Origin: Roseibium sp. HPY-6
GTDB taxonomy: Bacteria; Pseudomonadota; Alphaproteobacteria; Rhizobiales; Stappiaceae
Direction of reading: 5' to 3'
Assembly (NCBI RefSeq): GCF_040530035.1
Contig: NZ_JBEWCD010000001.1
Coordinates: 620,001-684,000, forward strand
Length of the DNA stretch: 64,000 nucleotides
Below, piece by piece: positions 47,463 through 56,140 of this stretch. The notes beneath the pieces were generated by a model. The model did not search any database and was not told the origin of the DNA. It saw only the letters and a list, made by a program, of their open reading frames with translations. How positions within the stretch are numbered: position 1 is the stretch's first letter; every line of letters begins with the position of its first letter. The position numbers were made by a program, and so were the translations under genes.

Positions 47463-48433
47463 CCCCTGACTTGCTTGAAACGATCGCCGAAGAAGCCAAT
47501 CTGGCGCCGTCGGCACACAACACCCAGCCGACGCGCTGGCAGGCTGACGGCGACAACGCCATTCTTCTCAGTCTGAAGCCGTCACGCTTGCTGCCGATCG
47601 GCGACCCGGAGAATAAGGACGCTCGATTGAGCGGCGGCGCGTCGCTTTACGGCACGATCATCGCACTAGCCCGCAATGGCATGGGAACGTCGGGATGGGA
47701 AGCCGACGGGGATCGCGCCCGCATTGAGCTATCTTCCGACGCTTGTCCCGTGCTACCGGCTGAATTGCTCACGAGGAGAACCACCTACAGAGCCGGATTT
47801 GAAGCTCCTTCAAACGACGCCCGCAGAGCGCTTGAGGATCTATGTGCCTCCAGAGACGATACGGCCCTGACCCAGGCGAAGGACCAGATCGAGGCGCTGT
47901 CCGAATGGAATGATCAGGCCAGTCTGGCGGTCATGCGCGCGCCGGACTTCCGGTACGAGCTGTTGGATTGGATGCGGTTGAGCCGCTCCAACCCGCGCTG
48001 GGACACCGACGGGCTATCTGCCGAAGCGCTTGCAATGTCAGGGCTGGAGGCCCGGGCCGCTGGGCTGGTGCTGCGCCGCCCCCTGTTTGAACTGATCGAT
48101 CGCATCGGTTTTGCCAAGGCCGTGGTTTCCGAACACAGTAAGACCATCACCGCGACGGGCCTCATCGCCTTTCACAGGCCACAGGGGGAAGATCGCTGGA
48201 CGAGCGGTGGCAAGTTCTATGATTTCTGGATCGCCCTCACGCGGGCAGGTTTTGCTGCCTGGCCGATGGCCGTGCTGGCAGACAATACCGAAGCTCGGCA
48301 AGAGGTCATGCGCCTATATCAACTACCCGACGACCGCGACCTGATCACGGTTCTCCGGGTAGGTCCCCATCCGGGAAATAGGCAACCGCCGAAAGCCAGA
48401 CTGGCGGCGCACCAGCTTCTTACAGAAGCTTGA
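47459..48433 (+). CDS. Nitroreductase-like flavoprotein (Acg family)
   Basis: 324 residues from GTG 47459, which overlaps the preceding TGA. The N-terminus LLETIAEEANLAPSAHNTQP is the FMN-binding signature shared with M. tuberculosis Acg-type proteins, which have two fused nitroreductase domains, one lacking usable substrate access. GGASLYGTIIALARNGMG and FYDFWIALTRAGFAAWPMAVL are further family features. If it binds FMN it could oxidise or reduce the product of the acylation/adenylation steps encoded upstream. The last 14 bp overlap the convergent cytochrome gene. Confidence 0.82.
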   Translation: MTPDLLETIAEEANLAPSAHNTQPTRWQADGDNAILLSLKPSRLLPIGDPENKDARLSGGASLYGTIIALARNGMGTSGWEADGDRARIELSSDACPVLPAELLTRRTTYRAGFEAPSNDARRALEDLCASRDDTALTQAKDQIEALSEWNDQASLAVMRAPDFRYELLDWMRLSRSNPRWDTDGLSAEALAMSGLEARAAGLVLRRPLFELIDRIGFAKAVVSEHSKTITATGLIAFHRPQGEDRWTSGGKFYDFWIALTRAGFAAWPMAVLADNTEARQEVMRLYQLPDDRDLITVLRVGPHPGNRQPPKARLAAHQLLTEA

Positions 48434-50084
48434 GGTATTCCAAAAGCGCATCTTTCTCGTCCTCGGAAAGGATGTCGAATTCGCTTTCGTGTCCCTGGTT
48501 TCCGAGCCCATATGCGTTGACGTCAATCTCCTCGGTCAAAGCCCAGGGCGAATGATCTGCCTGCGGCACCCATCCTCCGGCTCCGTCTGCACGTCCTCGT
48601 ATCCCGACCTTTTCCATATCAAGAGAGTGTCCCCCGACAACGAACTTGAGTGGACGCCGGTCCGGACGCATCAGGTGCCAGAGCGTTGGAACACTGCCAT
48701 TGTGGAGATAAGGCGCGCTTGCCCAAATGCCGGTCAGTGGCGGAGCCGCATAGGCACCTGTACTTTTGGCGCTGATGTAACGACCGAAGCGGCCGGCGTT
48801 GACCGCATCCGCCACGCTCTGATCCGTAAGTTCCATGAGGCCTCGGTCCGTTCCGACATCACCAAGCCAATTTGGGAACGAGACGAGTTCAGGTGTTTCG
48901 AGGCTGCTGTTGTAAACGCCGTGGCAGCGGCTGCAGTTGGCAGCATAGACCGACTGCCCGAGGTTCAGCTGCGTTCTGTCTATCTGCCCCGGAAACGGCT
49001 GGGGCCGATAGGTTGTCAACCATTTGAGGACGACTTCCGCATCTTCGATATGCGCTTCAGCGACCTCTGCGGTAACACCCATGCTTGGAACCGTAAAGTA
49101 AGCGACAACAGACGCCATTTCCTTCAGATGAGTGTTGTCGAGATGCTCCGGTCTTGTCTCCGATTGGAGATCACTTCCAGGCGGGGCATAAACGGCAGTG
49201 TTCAGAAAACTGCGCCTCCAGTGACGTTCACCCAGATCCGGAACGGAATTGAAGGCGCTCTTTTCGACGACTGTACCGTTCGGAATGAGGTCCAGTTGGT
49301 TCTTAAGGGCGTCCAGACCATTCGTCGCTCCGGGCAGACCGGCCGAGAATGGCAGCAGCCGATCAAAGTCCTTTTCCCGCTCAGTTATTTCCTTCTGGAG
49401 AAGAGGCAGGATCGCAAAGCGCAAGGTCTGCCGCTCTGCCCAGGACGTCTCTGGAAACAGACGTTGAACGGCGCTCAGTAGCCGGCCGCTGTCATGACCA
49501 TAGGTTTTGAAAGCGGAAAAAAGTGCGGACGCATAGGCTTCCAGATTGATCGAGCCATTTGGCATACCGAGCCAGATCCGTTCGGTATCCGGTGTTCCAT
49601 CGGCTCGATAGGTCACGCTCGCGTGACAGGCGGCACATCCGGTATTGGCAATGGTGACGGCTGTCGGCAGGAATTCGTGCCTTGCAACGCCTGTGTTAAG
49701 GCCAAGCGGCTTTGTTAGATCCGGTTTCGGCAACCCGCTCGGCCAGTTCGCAATCTCTTTGGGGCTGTGGAATCCGAAGGTACGGAAAAGTGCACTGACA
49801 TCCACCTCTCCAACGGCATTCAAATCCCCTTGCGTCTGGTGCAGAGCCAAGGCAGCGACGGCGAGTTTCCAAGGGACCGCCGAGGTTCTGAGCGTGTCTG
49901 TGCTCAGCGCGCCAAAATCACCGAAACCGAAGGTGGCTATGCCGCGATCCCGCTCGGACTGAAGTGCTGGTTCAAGGGATGCCAGCGCCGTCGACGACGT
50001 CCGAAGGTCAAAGGGTTTGCCGAAGAGGAATAATGCCGCAACACCGCAGAGAAGCAGAAGTACGGCAAACGCAATGCGCTTCAT
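48420..50084 (-). CDS. Di-haem c-type cytochrome (RoxA/MauG-like)
   Basis: 554 residues with an N-terminal signal/anchor helix (about 4-21) and two CxxCH haem sites, CAACH at 150-154 and CSRCH at 384-388. APYLHNGSVPTLWHLM (about 455-470) is the axial-ligand/active-site-like stretch found in MauG-type and RoxA-type proteins. Periplasmic. Family members are peroxidases or dioxygenases acting on bulky substrates, and the substrate here is unknown. The frame extends to GTG 50105, but ATG 50084 has GAAAGGG in place. It converges on the nitroreductase gene. Confidence 0.85.
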   Translation of the reverse strand: MKRIAFAVLLLLCGVAALFLFGKPFDLRTSSTALASLEPALQSERDRGIATFGFGDFGALSTDTLRTSAVPWKLAVAALALHQTQGDLNAVGEVDVSALFRTFGFHSPKEIANWPSGLPKPDLTKPLGLNTGVARHEFLPTAVTIANTGCAACHASVTYRADGTPDTERIWLGMPNGSINLEAYASALFSAFKTYGHDSGRLLSAVQRLFPETSWAERQTLRFAILPLLQKEITEREKDFDRLLPFSAGLPGATNGLDALKNQLDLIPNGTVVEKSAFNSVPDLGERHWRRSFLNTAVYAPPGSDLQSETRPEHLDNTHLKEMASVVAYFTVPSMGVTAEVAEAHIEDAEVVLKWLTTYRPQPFPGQIDRTQLNLGQSVYAANCSRCHGVYNSSLETPELVSFPNWLGDVGTDRGLMELTDQSVADAVNAGRFGRYISAKSTGAYAAPPLTGIWASAPYLHNGSVPTLWHLMRPDRRPLKFVVGGHSLDMEKVGIRGRADGAGGWVPQADHSPWALTEEIDVNAYGLGNQGHESEFDILSEDEKDALLEYLKLL

Positions 50085-50307
50085 TGTGCCCTTTCGATCC
50101 AACACGTGAAAGCCGTTTCATTAAACGGGCTCGAGCCGTCATGTGGCTATGCAAAGAGATACTACAGATAGGAATGCCTTTTCGTGAACACATCCAATTT
50201 CCGGTCATTTGGTTAAAACCCAAGGCATTCCTTCCTTGCATAATCCGCCCGGTCGGTTTGAAGCGCAGCCGTCCAGTCCGCGCTTCAATTCCATGACCTT
50301 TCGCTGA

Positions 50308-50736
50308 TCAGGCAGGCACGGCATCCGGGGAATATTGGGCGAGAAACTCGGCACTTGGCGGGATCGGCTTGATCACGTCAATCATGACGCCGTTCGGATC
50401 TTTGGTGATAAAATGACGCTGCCCGAATGGCTCATCTTTCAGAACCAGCAGGATCGGCAGGCCCTTGTCTGAAAGACGCTCGTAGAGATCGTCCACATTT
50501 TCCACTTCGAAGTTCAAAAGCAGACCCGCGGCACCGCGTCCCCGTCCCTCTTCAGGAACGGTCTCATGGTTCTTGTCGAGAATGGCAAGGTTGACCTTAT
50601 CGTCTTCCTTGGACTGCAGGTGGACATACCAGTCGGCTTCGAACGCAGCCTTGAAGCCAAAGTTATCGAGGTAGAAACGGGCCGTTTCGCTGACATTGTC
50701 AGTCATAAGCACGGGATAGTACTGGGTGCATTTCAT
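50308..50736 (-). CDS. VOC-family (glyoxalase/bleomycin-resistance-like) protein
   Basis: 142 residues from ATG 50736 ([15 protein letters not shown]). One beta-alpha-beta-beta-beta VOC module: [33 protein letters not shown] and [16 protein letters not shown]. The usual metal ligands are hard to assign (candidates His and Glu at each end), so it may be catalytic or a sequestering protein. It is divergent from the TetR gene and very likely its target. The longer frame to 50841 crosses the operator. Confidence 0.85.
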   Translation of the reverse strand: MKCTQYYPVLMTDNVSETARFYLDNFGFKAAFEADWYVHLQSKEDDKVNLAILDKNHETVPEEGRGRGAAGLLLNFEVENVDDLYERLSDKGLPILLVLKDEPFGQRHFITKDPNGVMIDVIKPIPPSAEFLAQYSPDAVPA

Positions 50737-50809
50737 CGCAATTCTCCTTCGTTTTCCCAAACCTTCCCGTCTTTCGAGACATTCAGGCTTTTCCTTCGAC
50801 ACAAAAAGA

Positions 50810-50853
50810 CATACAGTCTGTATGTAATTTCGAATTAACATACAGGCTGCATG
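50810..50853. promoter_or_regulatory. Tandem TetR operators
   Basis: CATACAG-T-CTGTATG (50810-50824, perfect palindrome) and CATACAGGCTGCATG (50839-50853, imperfect copy), centres 29 bp apart, fill the spacer between the VOC gene and the TetR start. The second site touches the TetR ATG, so autorepression is likely. Confidence 0.8.
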
Positions 50854-50854
50854 T

Positions 50855-51448
50855 ATGCAAGTTGAAAAACCTCGCCGGTCTCAGGCCGAACGCCGCGCGG
50901 AAACTCGCAGTGCCCTTCTGCGCGCTGCGCGAAAGCTGATCGTCGAAAAGGGGTATGCAGAAACCGGGACACCCGACATCGTGAAGGCGGCCAAGGTCAC
51001 ACGAGGTGCGCTCTATCATCACTTTGATGACAAGGCGGACTTGATGCGCGCGCTGGTGCGCCAGGAAGCCGCTGCCATCGCAACAGAAATCAATGCCGAC
51101 ACGAGCACCGACCAGACACCGCTCGATGCGTTCATGGCCGGTGCGCGGGCCTATTTCACTGCGATGTCTGCGCCCGGCCGGGCCAGGATCCTGTTGCTGG
51201 AAGGCCCTGCGGTGCTCGGTGTCGAGGAAATGGCCGTGATTGACCGGGAAACCGGCGGTGCCACCCTCCTGGAAGGACTTCGGCATGCTGCCGCACACGG
51301 CGCACTTGAGGACATACCTCTCGAGCCGCTTGCCGACCTCTTGTCTTCATCCTTTGACCGCGCAGCGCTGGCCATTGCGAACGGCGAGGATCGGGACGCT
51401 TACGAACGCGCAACGCTTTCGCTGCTATCGGGCATCCTGAAAAGCTAG
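50855..51448 (+). CDS. TetR-family repressor
   Basis: 197 residues. HTH near residues 30-50 ([19 protein letters not shown]) follows an R/A-rich N-terminus. The ligand-binding part ends with [21 protein letters not shown], as in TetR_C subgroups. It probably represses the divergent VOC gene and itself through the tandem operators. Confidence 0.92.
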   Translation: MQVEKPRRSQAERRAETRSALLRAARKLIVEKGYAETGTPDIVKAAKVTRGALYHHFDDKADLMRALVRQEAAAIATEINADTSTDQTPLDAFMAGARAYFTAMSAPGRARILLLEGPAVLGVEEMAVIDRETGGATLLEGLRHAAAHGALEDIPLEPLADLLSSSFDRAALAIANGEDRDAYERATLSLLSGILKS

Positions 51449-51516
51449 AAGTAAAAAGAAGTTACGCGCGGCGACCTTCAAAACCGCCCCGTTCCCAATC
51501 GTGAATTGAAACCGTG

Positions 51517-51936
51517 TCAATCGCAGGCGCAGGAGATCATTGAAGCCGTGTCGTAAAACTCGAAAAAGAAGACGATCTTGCCGTTCTCGAACTTGATGTA
51601 ATCGAGCTTCGGCGTCTCCATATGCTTTCCGGTCTTCTTGTTCGTCCAGGCCGTCGAGCCGTAGGCACAGATCGTGTTTCCGTCGGCGACATAATCGGTA
51701 ATCGTGTAGTGCTCCATTGACCAGTCGGCTTTCAGCCCTTCAAGATACTGGGCGACTTCTGCCTTGCCGTGGCTCGGTTTGGTGAAATCAATGGCGGGAT
51801 CCTGCGCCATTGCAAGCGACTTGAAGTCGACTTTGTCATCAAGGAGGTCGAGCCACGCCTCAACACTCTCACCCTTGGTTTCATTCCACAACTCGTAGCA
51901 GCGCTTCAGAGCGCTCAAATTGTCATCCGCAGTCAT
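51517..51936 (-). CDS. SnoaL/NTF2-like protein
   Basis: 139 residues in one NTF2-like cone fold: LKRCYELWNETKGESVEAWLDLLDDKVDFKS, HGKAEVAQYLEGLKADW and YIKFENGKIVFFFEFYDTASM. No signal peptide. Ends with a CACD cysteine pair. Could be an isomerase, dehydratase or binding protein; substrate unknown. Single gene. Confidence 0.8.
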   Translation of the reverse strand: MTADDNLSALKRCYELWNETKGESVEAWLDLLDDKVDFKSLAMAQDPAIDFTKPSHGKAEVAQYLEGLKADWSMEHYTITDYVADGNTICAYGSTAWTNKKTGKHMETPKLDYIKFENGKIVFFFEFYDTASMISCACD

Positions 51937-52245
51937 TTTTGCCTCCCGAGGCTCCGTTTTGAGCTGTTTGAACTATACACGCCTCTGCAACCAGAGATAA
52001 CCCCGATGAACATGCTTACCCGGCATCAGGTCTGTTGGTTCGCGCGCTTCCCTGGCATTTGCAGCCGACCATTCGACATCTGCCAGACGGCATTAGCGCT
52101 TGCAAAATCCTGGCACCATCGCTGTGTTTTGAACGGCGAGACAGAGAACTTGATCGAAATTTGAGTCAAAATCCGCCACATCGCCCCATTCCTGACTCAG
52201 AATCCGCTTATTTCCAGATGTCGGGCGAGAACGTATGGATGTTGC
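51937..52245. other. Intergenic region
   Basis: 309 bp between divergently transcribed genes. GCATGTTCATCGGGG-like sequence and AT/GC-mixed DNA without a credible ORF, repeat or operator. Confidence 0.35.
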
Positions 52246-52956
52246 ATGAAGCGCAGAGATTTTCTGATCGGAGCGGGCGTTGTTGCAGGAGGTAGCCTGA
52301 CGACGGCGGCCATGATACCTGGCCAGCTGGAGGCGGGATTGCAACTGGCGCAAAGCGCCATTGACAACCGCAAGGAACCGCTTGTCCGCATCACTTTCCA
52401 ACGGGACCTGCTCCAGCCGGAGCCATGGGCTGAAAAGCTGATCTCGGCAGCAGAAGACCAGATCGGTGTCACGCTGATCTACGATCCGGCTTATGTCGGT
52501 CTCGGCTTCCCGAACGGTGATTTGCCCCGCGAGCGCGGCGTTTGCACGGATGTGGTTGTCCGCGCCTATCGTGACGCATTCGGGTTTGACCTTCAAAAAG
52601 AGGTCAATTCCGACATGAAACGCCATTTCGCGTCCTACCCGAAGATCTGGGGCCTAAAGCGGCCCGACCGCAACATTGATCACCGGCGCGTTCCGAACCT
52701 GCAGACGTTCTTTGAGCGCAAGGGTGCAACGCTTCCGGTTGGTGACCGGTCCGGCGATTACCTTCCCGGTGATGTCGTTTCGCAGATGCTACCTGGAAAT
52801 CTGCCGCACATTGCCATTGTCACGCACTATCGCTCCCAGGACGGCGAACGTCCGCTGGTCATTCACAACATCGGTGCCGGTACACGCCTGGAAGACACAC
52901 TCTTCGACTTTGAAATCACCGGGCGGTACCGGTTCAAGCCGGGTGTCAGCAGCTAA
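52246..52956 (+). CDS. DUF1287 family exported protein
   Basis: 236 residues. A Tat-like or signal N-terminus (MKRRDFLIGAGVVAGGSLTT) is followed by the DUF1287 core with ERGVCTDVVVRAYRDAFGFDLQ (Cys about 103), NIDHRRVPNLQTFFE, YLPGDVV and PHIAIVTHYRSQDGER (His about 189). The Cys/His arrangement suggests an NlpC/P60-like papain-fold hydrolase or transglutaminase-like enzyme in the periplasm. No experimental function is known to me. Confidence 0.85.
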   Translation: MKRRDFLIGAGVVAGGSLTTAAMIPGQLEAGLQLAQSAIDNRKEPLVRITFQRDLLQPEPWAEKLISAAEDQIGVTLIYDPAYVGLGFPNGDLPRERGVCTDVVVRAYRDAFGFDLQKEVNSDMKRHFASYPKIWGLKRPDRNIDHRRVPNLQTFFERKGATLPVGDRSGDYLPGDVVSQMLPGNLPHIAIVTHYRSQDGERPLVIHNIGAGTRLEDTLFDFEITGRYRFKPGVSS

Positions 52957-53089
52957 CGGACCCACTGCGCAGGTGTTTGCGCCTTGACAATTCATCAATC
53001 CCCGATGCGAACGGGCATCCATTTCGCCATCCCTCAAAGATGGTAGCAAACGATACTATGACAGGGTTTACCCCCGGTCACCTTTTGAC

Positions 53090-53119
53090 AGACCTGCGCA
53101 ACGTGGCTCGCGCAGGTCT
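53090..53119. terminator. GC-rich hairpin between convergent genes
   Basis: AGACCTGCGC / GCGCAGGTCT (53090-53099, 53110-53119), perfect 10-bp stem with 10-nt loop, symmetric on both strands but with no T-tract on either side. Possible weak bidirectional terminator. Confidence 0.45.
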
Positions 53120-53186
53120 TCCGTCGGCAACGGCGGTTGGGACTTCGCAAAAGCCGTTATGCCCGGCAGTCGCCTTGGGATCTGCC

Positions 53187-53723
53187 TTACTTCGCCGGAT
53201 CGTAAGGTAGTGACGAGTGGTGTAGGTTGATTTTCAAGTCGCCTGAAGGGCTTTTCACATATCCGAAGGTGTATTCCACTTTGACTTCTTTGCCGTCAGG
53301 CCCGGTAAAGAAGTAGTTGCCCATCGCCATCGCGGTTTCGTCCGTTGTGTGGATCCCGTTATTTTCCCAGCGGACCTTGGTCCATCCCTTGATTGCGAAG
53401 CCGCTGTCTTCGGACCCTTCCGTTCCGATAAAGTAACTCAGTGCTTCATCATATGTTTCGCGGAACTGGTCTTTCGCCGCCAATGTGGGCTTGAACATCA
53501 CATCCGCATCACCGTAGGCATAGAGCGATTTGACGTGGTTCTCTGCACGCGCCTTGAAATCAGCCCCCTCCGCGTGCATCGTGGAGATCTCAACGATACC
53601 CTTGCCCCACACGATCTGCGCATCAATTACGGCCTGCTTTGAGATATCTTCACCAAAGGCCGTGCCTGCGAGGACGAACGAAAGAGCAGCACTTGCCACA
53701 ATGGTCGATTTGACGGTCATCAT
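53187..53723 (-). CDS. Exported NTF2-like (CaMKII-association-domain-like) protein
   Basis: 178 residues. Signal peptide MMTVKSTIVASAALSFVLAGTAFG, then an NTF2-like domain: KQAVIDAQIVWGKGIVEIST, DVMFKPTLAAKDQFRETYDEALSYF and the C-terminal LKINLHHSSLPY, a motif characteristic of this subgroup. Periplasmic. Function unknown. Confidence 0.75.
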   Translation of the reverse strand: MMTVKSTIVASAALSFVLAGTAFGEDISKQAVIDAQIVWGKGIVEISTMHAEGADFKARAENHVKSLYAYGDADVMFKPTLAAKDQFRETYDEALSYFIGTEGSEDSGFAIKGWTKVRWENNGIHTTDETAMAMGNYFFTGPDGKEVKVEYTFGYVKSPSGDLKINLHHSSLPYDPAK

Positions 53724-54170
53724 AATTCCTTCAAATTTGGTTGAATTCTGATTTGGACACGCGTCCAGATTGAATAAGAAATTGCGTATGTGACGCGAAT
53801 ATGTCGGTCAGAAGCATGCCAACTTTCTGGAAAACAAATCTTCGTTAGAGCCGCTGCATGCGTGCAAACGGAGCGTCCTATCGACAGACTTCAAGTTCTG
53901 ACGACATTTGAAAAGTCTCCGATGCCATTGAACTTCCGGACTCGTTCTCCACGAACCCGCTATTACAGGAAGGGCGTCAGCGGTCAGCGCTCAGCGGACA
54001 ATTTGGTCGTGTTGCAAATCCTGTGAAGGAACTGAATGTGCGCTTGTTGCGGCAAGGGACGTGACCGTTTCCTGACCGATGCATGGTCCCGTTCAAAAAA
54101 GGGAATTTAGGAGGTCTGGATAGGAAGCGCGCGCCGTTCTCGCGAAGTAAAACGGGAATTTGCCGTCGTG
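53724..54170. other. Intergenic region with a possible 24-codon Cys-rich ORF
   Basis: 447 bp without a conventional gene. At 54036-54110 a 24-codon ORF (MCACCGKGRDRFLTDAW...) has GAAGGA six bases upstream. This could be a leader peptide or chance. No regulatory structure can be tied to it. Confidence 0.3.
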
Positions 54171-54722
54171 TCAGAGGTGTTTTCGCATTATCGGCCGCGT
54201 TGGTGAGCGACGAGCCACCTCAGAAAAACCTGCTCTTTTGAAAGTATCAAGAAACCCGGTCCACGCATAAACCGGCGGATACTTCTCTTTCGGCGTGTCG
54301 ATAGGATATCCCTCAATCAAGGAAGCGCCCTTCGACTGTGCCCAGTCTGTTGCAGCGTTCAACAAAGCAACTGAGAGCCCCTGGCGCCGAAAGCCCTTGT
54401 CGATAAAGAAGCAGGAGACGCTCCAGACGTCGCGGTCGTCGACCGGCTTCAGGATTCGTGATGTGGCAAGGCGCGGAAAGGCTGATCTCCGGTCAATCTG
54501 GATCCAGCCGACAGCTCTGTCGTCGCTCAAGGCGACCAGGCCGGGGACCTCGCCGCTGGCGAAGAGGTCTCTCATCGCTTCCCGGTTGCCCGCGCCTTTT
54601 CCAGCTTCCATTTCCTGAGCCGAGCGCCGCCACAACATGCACCAACAGCCGCCGCAGCCACCCTTTTCGCCCATCACGGCCTCAAAGTGAGCCCACGTTG
54701 CCGGCCTTATATCAAAGCTCAT
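54171..54722 (-). CDS. GNAT acetyltransferase
   Basis: 183 residues from ATG 54722 (MSFDIRPATW). Typical GNAT motif A DVWSVSCFFIDKGFRRQGLSVALLNAA and a Cys-rich EKGGCGGCWCMLWRR block near residue 22, seen in a subgroup of small GNATs. Overlaps the preceding PNPOx-like gene by 11 bp, so co-translated. The acceptor is unknown. Confidence 0.85.
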   Translation of the reverse strand: MSFDIRPATWAHFEAVMGEKGGCGGCWCMLWRRSAQEMEAGKGAGNREAMRDLFASGEVPGLVALSDDRAVGWIQIDRRSAFPRLATSRILKPVDDRDVWSVSCFFIDKGFRRQGLSVALLNAATDWAQSKGASLIEGYPIDTPKEKYPPVYAWTGFLDTFKRAGFSEVARRSPTRPIMRKHL

Positions 54723-55263
54723 CGAAAATACCGGTCGGCTTCCCGTCGATTGTGAGCATGTTCTTGCGCCTCCAGTAATCGCGAACACCGTCTTCTCCCA
54801 TTTTTTCATAGAACGGGACAAGCTCAACGTCCGCACGATTGGCTTTAAAGTCCATCAGAGGAACACCGGTTCCGCAAGACGTCTGGACGAGATCTATCGA
54901 CAGATCGAAAACCTGGCGGCTTCCGGCAATGTCCGGAAAATCTGCAAGCAATGACTGCCAGTGTTCATCGCGTGGATGCCAAACCTTTGCCTGACCATAA
55001 AGCCGCAAGATCATTGCCGGTCCTTCGAACGCGCAGAACATCAGGGTCATCCGGCCCGTCGTCTGAACATGCGCGGCGGTTTCATTCCCGCTGCCACTGA
55101 GGTTAAGCCATCGAACGTGGGTGTCATCGACAACCCTTAGCGTCTCCATGCCCTTCGGAGAGACATTGACACGCCCTGCCACATCAGCAGTCGCGACAAA
55201 GAACATGGGTTGGCGTTCGATAAACGAACGCAGGGTCGAATTGAGAGAATGTGCTGTCGCCAT
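54712..55263 (-). CDS. Pyridoxamine-5'-phosphate-oxidase-family protein
   Basis: 183 residues from ATG 55263. Split-barrel flavin-binding fold with FIERQPMFFVATADVAGRVNVSPKG and TTGRMTLMFCAFEGPAMILRLYG. Probably an FMN- or F420-type oxidoreductase of the PNPOx-like group, not the vitamin B6 enzyme itself. A longer frame begins at 55320, but that ATG lies inside the palindromic operator, where transcription should begin, so 55263 is preferred. Confidence 0.82.
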   Translation of the reverse strand: MATAHSLNSTLRSFIERQPMFFVATADVAGRVNVSPKGMETLRVVDDTHVRWLNLSGSGNETAAHVQTTGRMTLMFCAFEGPAMILRLYGQAKVWHPRDEHWQSLLADFPDIAGSRQVFDLSIDLVQTSCGTGVPLMDFKANRADVELVPFYEKMGEDGVRDYWRRKNMLTIDGKPTGIFDEL

Positions 55264-55317
55264 GAAGGTAACCTGTTCCGTCCGGGTTTGGTCTGTCTGC
55301 GCATTTTGTAGACGAGC

Positions 55318-55343
55318 CATACTGACAACAGGCTGTCAGTATG
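55318..55343. promoter_or_regulatory. Perfect inverted-repeat operator of the WYL regulator
   Basis: CATACTGACA-N6-TGTCAGTATG (55318-55327, 55334-55343), a 10-bp perfect inverted repeat in the spacer between the PNPOx-like gene and the divergent WYL-type regulator. Confidence 0.8.
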
Positions 55344-55376
55344 GTCATGCTGGCATGCGAAAAAAGGCGGAGCGCA

Positions 55377-56054
55377 ATGCAGAGAACCGACAGGCTGTTT
55401 GAACTTATTCAATTGCTGAGGCGGCAGACCGAACCGGTGCCGTCAACCTACCTAGCTGCGCAACTGGAGGTCTCTCAACGGACCGTCTACCGTGACATCG
55501 TCACGCTTCAGTCCATGCGCGTGCCCATCGAAGGAGAGGTCGGCGTCGGGTATGTCATGGCGGATGGCTACGACCTGCCGCCTCTGAATTTCGACCGCGA
55601 AGAAATCGAAGCGATTGTGGTTGGCTTGAGCCTGTTGTCCAGAACCGGTGACAAGACGCTTGAAAAGGCGGCGCAGCGGGTGCTTTCAAAACTGGGCACA
55701 ACAAACACATCTTCCGATTCACTAAGTGTCTCCGACTGGGGTATCGAGGATATCGATCCGGCAATCATTGGTGCACTTCGCACCGCTGTCAGAGAGGAAA
55801 GAAAGGTCGAGATGTCCTACACGGACCTTGCCGAAATCAGCACACGCCGCACAGTCTTGCCGCTGTCGATCACCTATTACGTCAGAGTAGCGGTGCTTGC
55901 GGCATGGTGCGAATTGCGGTCCGATTTCAGACACTTCCGGATTGATCGCATCGAGCGCTGCAATCTGTCGGAGGAAAGGTTCGTTGGCACGGGTTCAAAG
56001 CTGCGGCAAAAACTGCAAGACATGGAGACAGAGGAGGCTGGGTCCAAGCACTAG
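55377..56054 (+). CDS. HTH/WYL-domain transcriptional regulator (YafY-like)
   Basis: 225 residues. HTH_11 domain at the N-terminus (MQRTDRLFELIQLLRR, TYLAAQLEVSQRTVYRDIVTL) and a WYL-like ligand domain (VLPLSITYYVRVAVLAAWCELRSDFRHFRIDRI), though the eponymous W-Y-L is degenerate here. The frame opens at 55341, but ATG 55377 has GGAG at the correct distance. Divergent from the PNPOx/GNAT pair, which it probably controls. Confidence 0.88.
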   Translation: MQRTDRLFELIQLLRRQTEPVPSTYLAAQLEVSQRTVYRDIVTLQSMRVPIEGEVGVGYVMADGYDLPPLNFDREEIEAIVVGLSLLSRTGDKTLEKAAQRVLSKLGTTNTSSDSLSVSDWGIEDIDPAIIGALRTAVREERKVEMSYTDLAEISTRRTVLPLSITYYVRVAVLAAWCELRSDFRHFRIDRIERCNLSEERFVGTGSKLRQKLQDMETEEAGSKH

Positions 56055-56140
56055 CATAGCGACCACTACTCGATGTCCCGTTCCGCCCTCTCGATGATGC
56101 AGCGCCTAATTCCGAAATCCGGCTTTGATTTCACCTGAAG

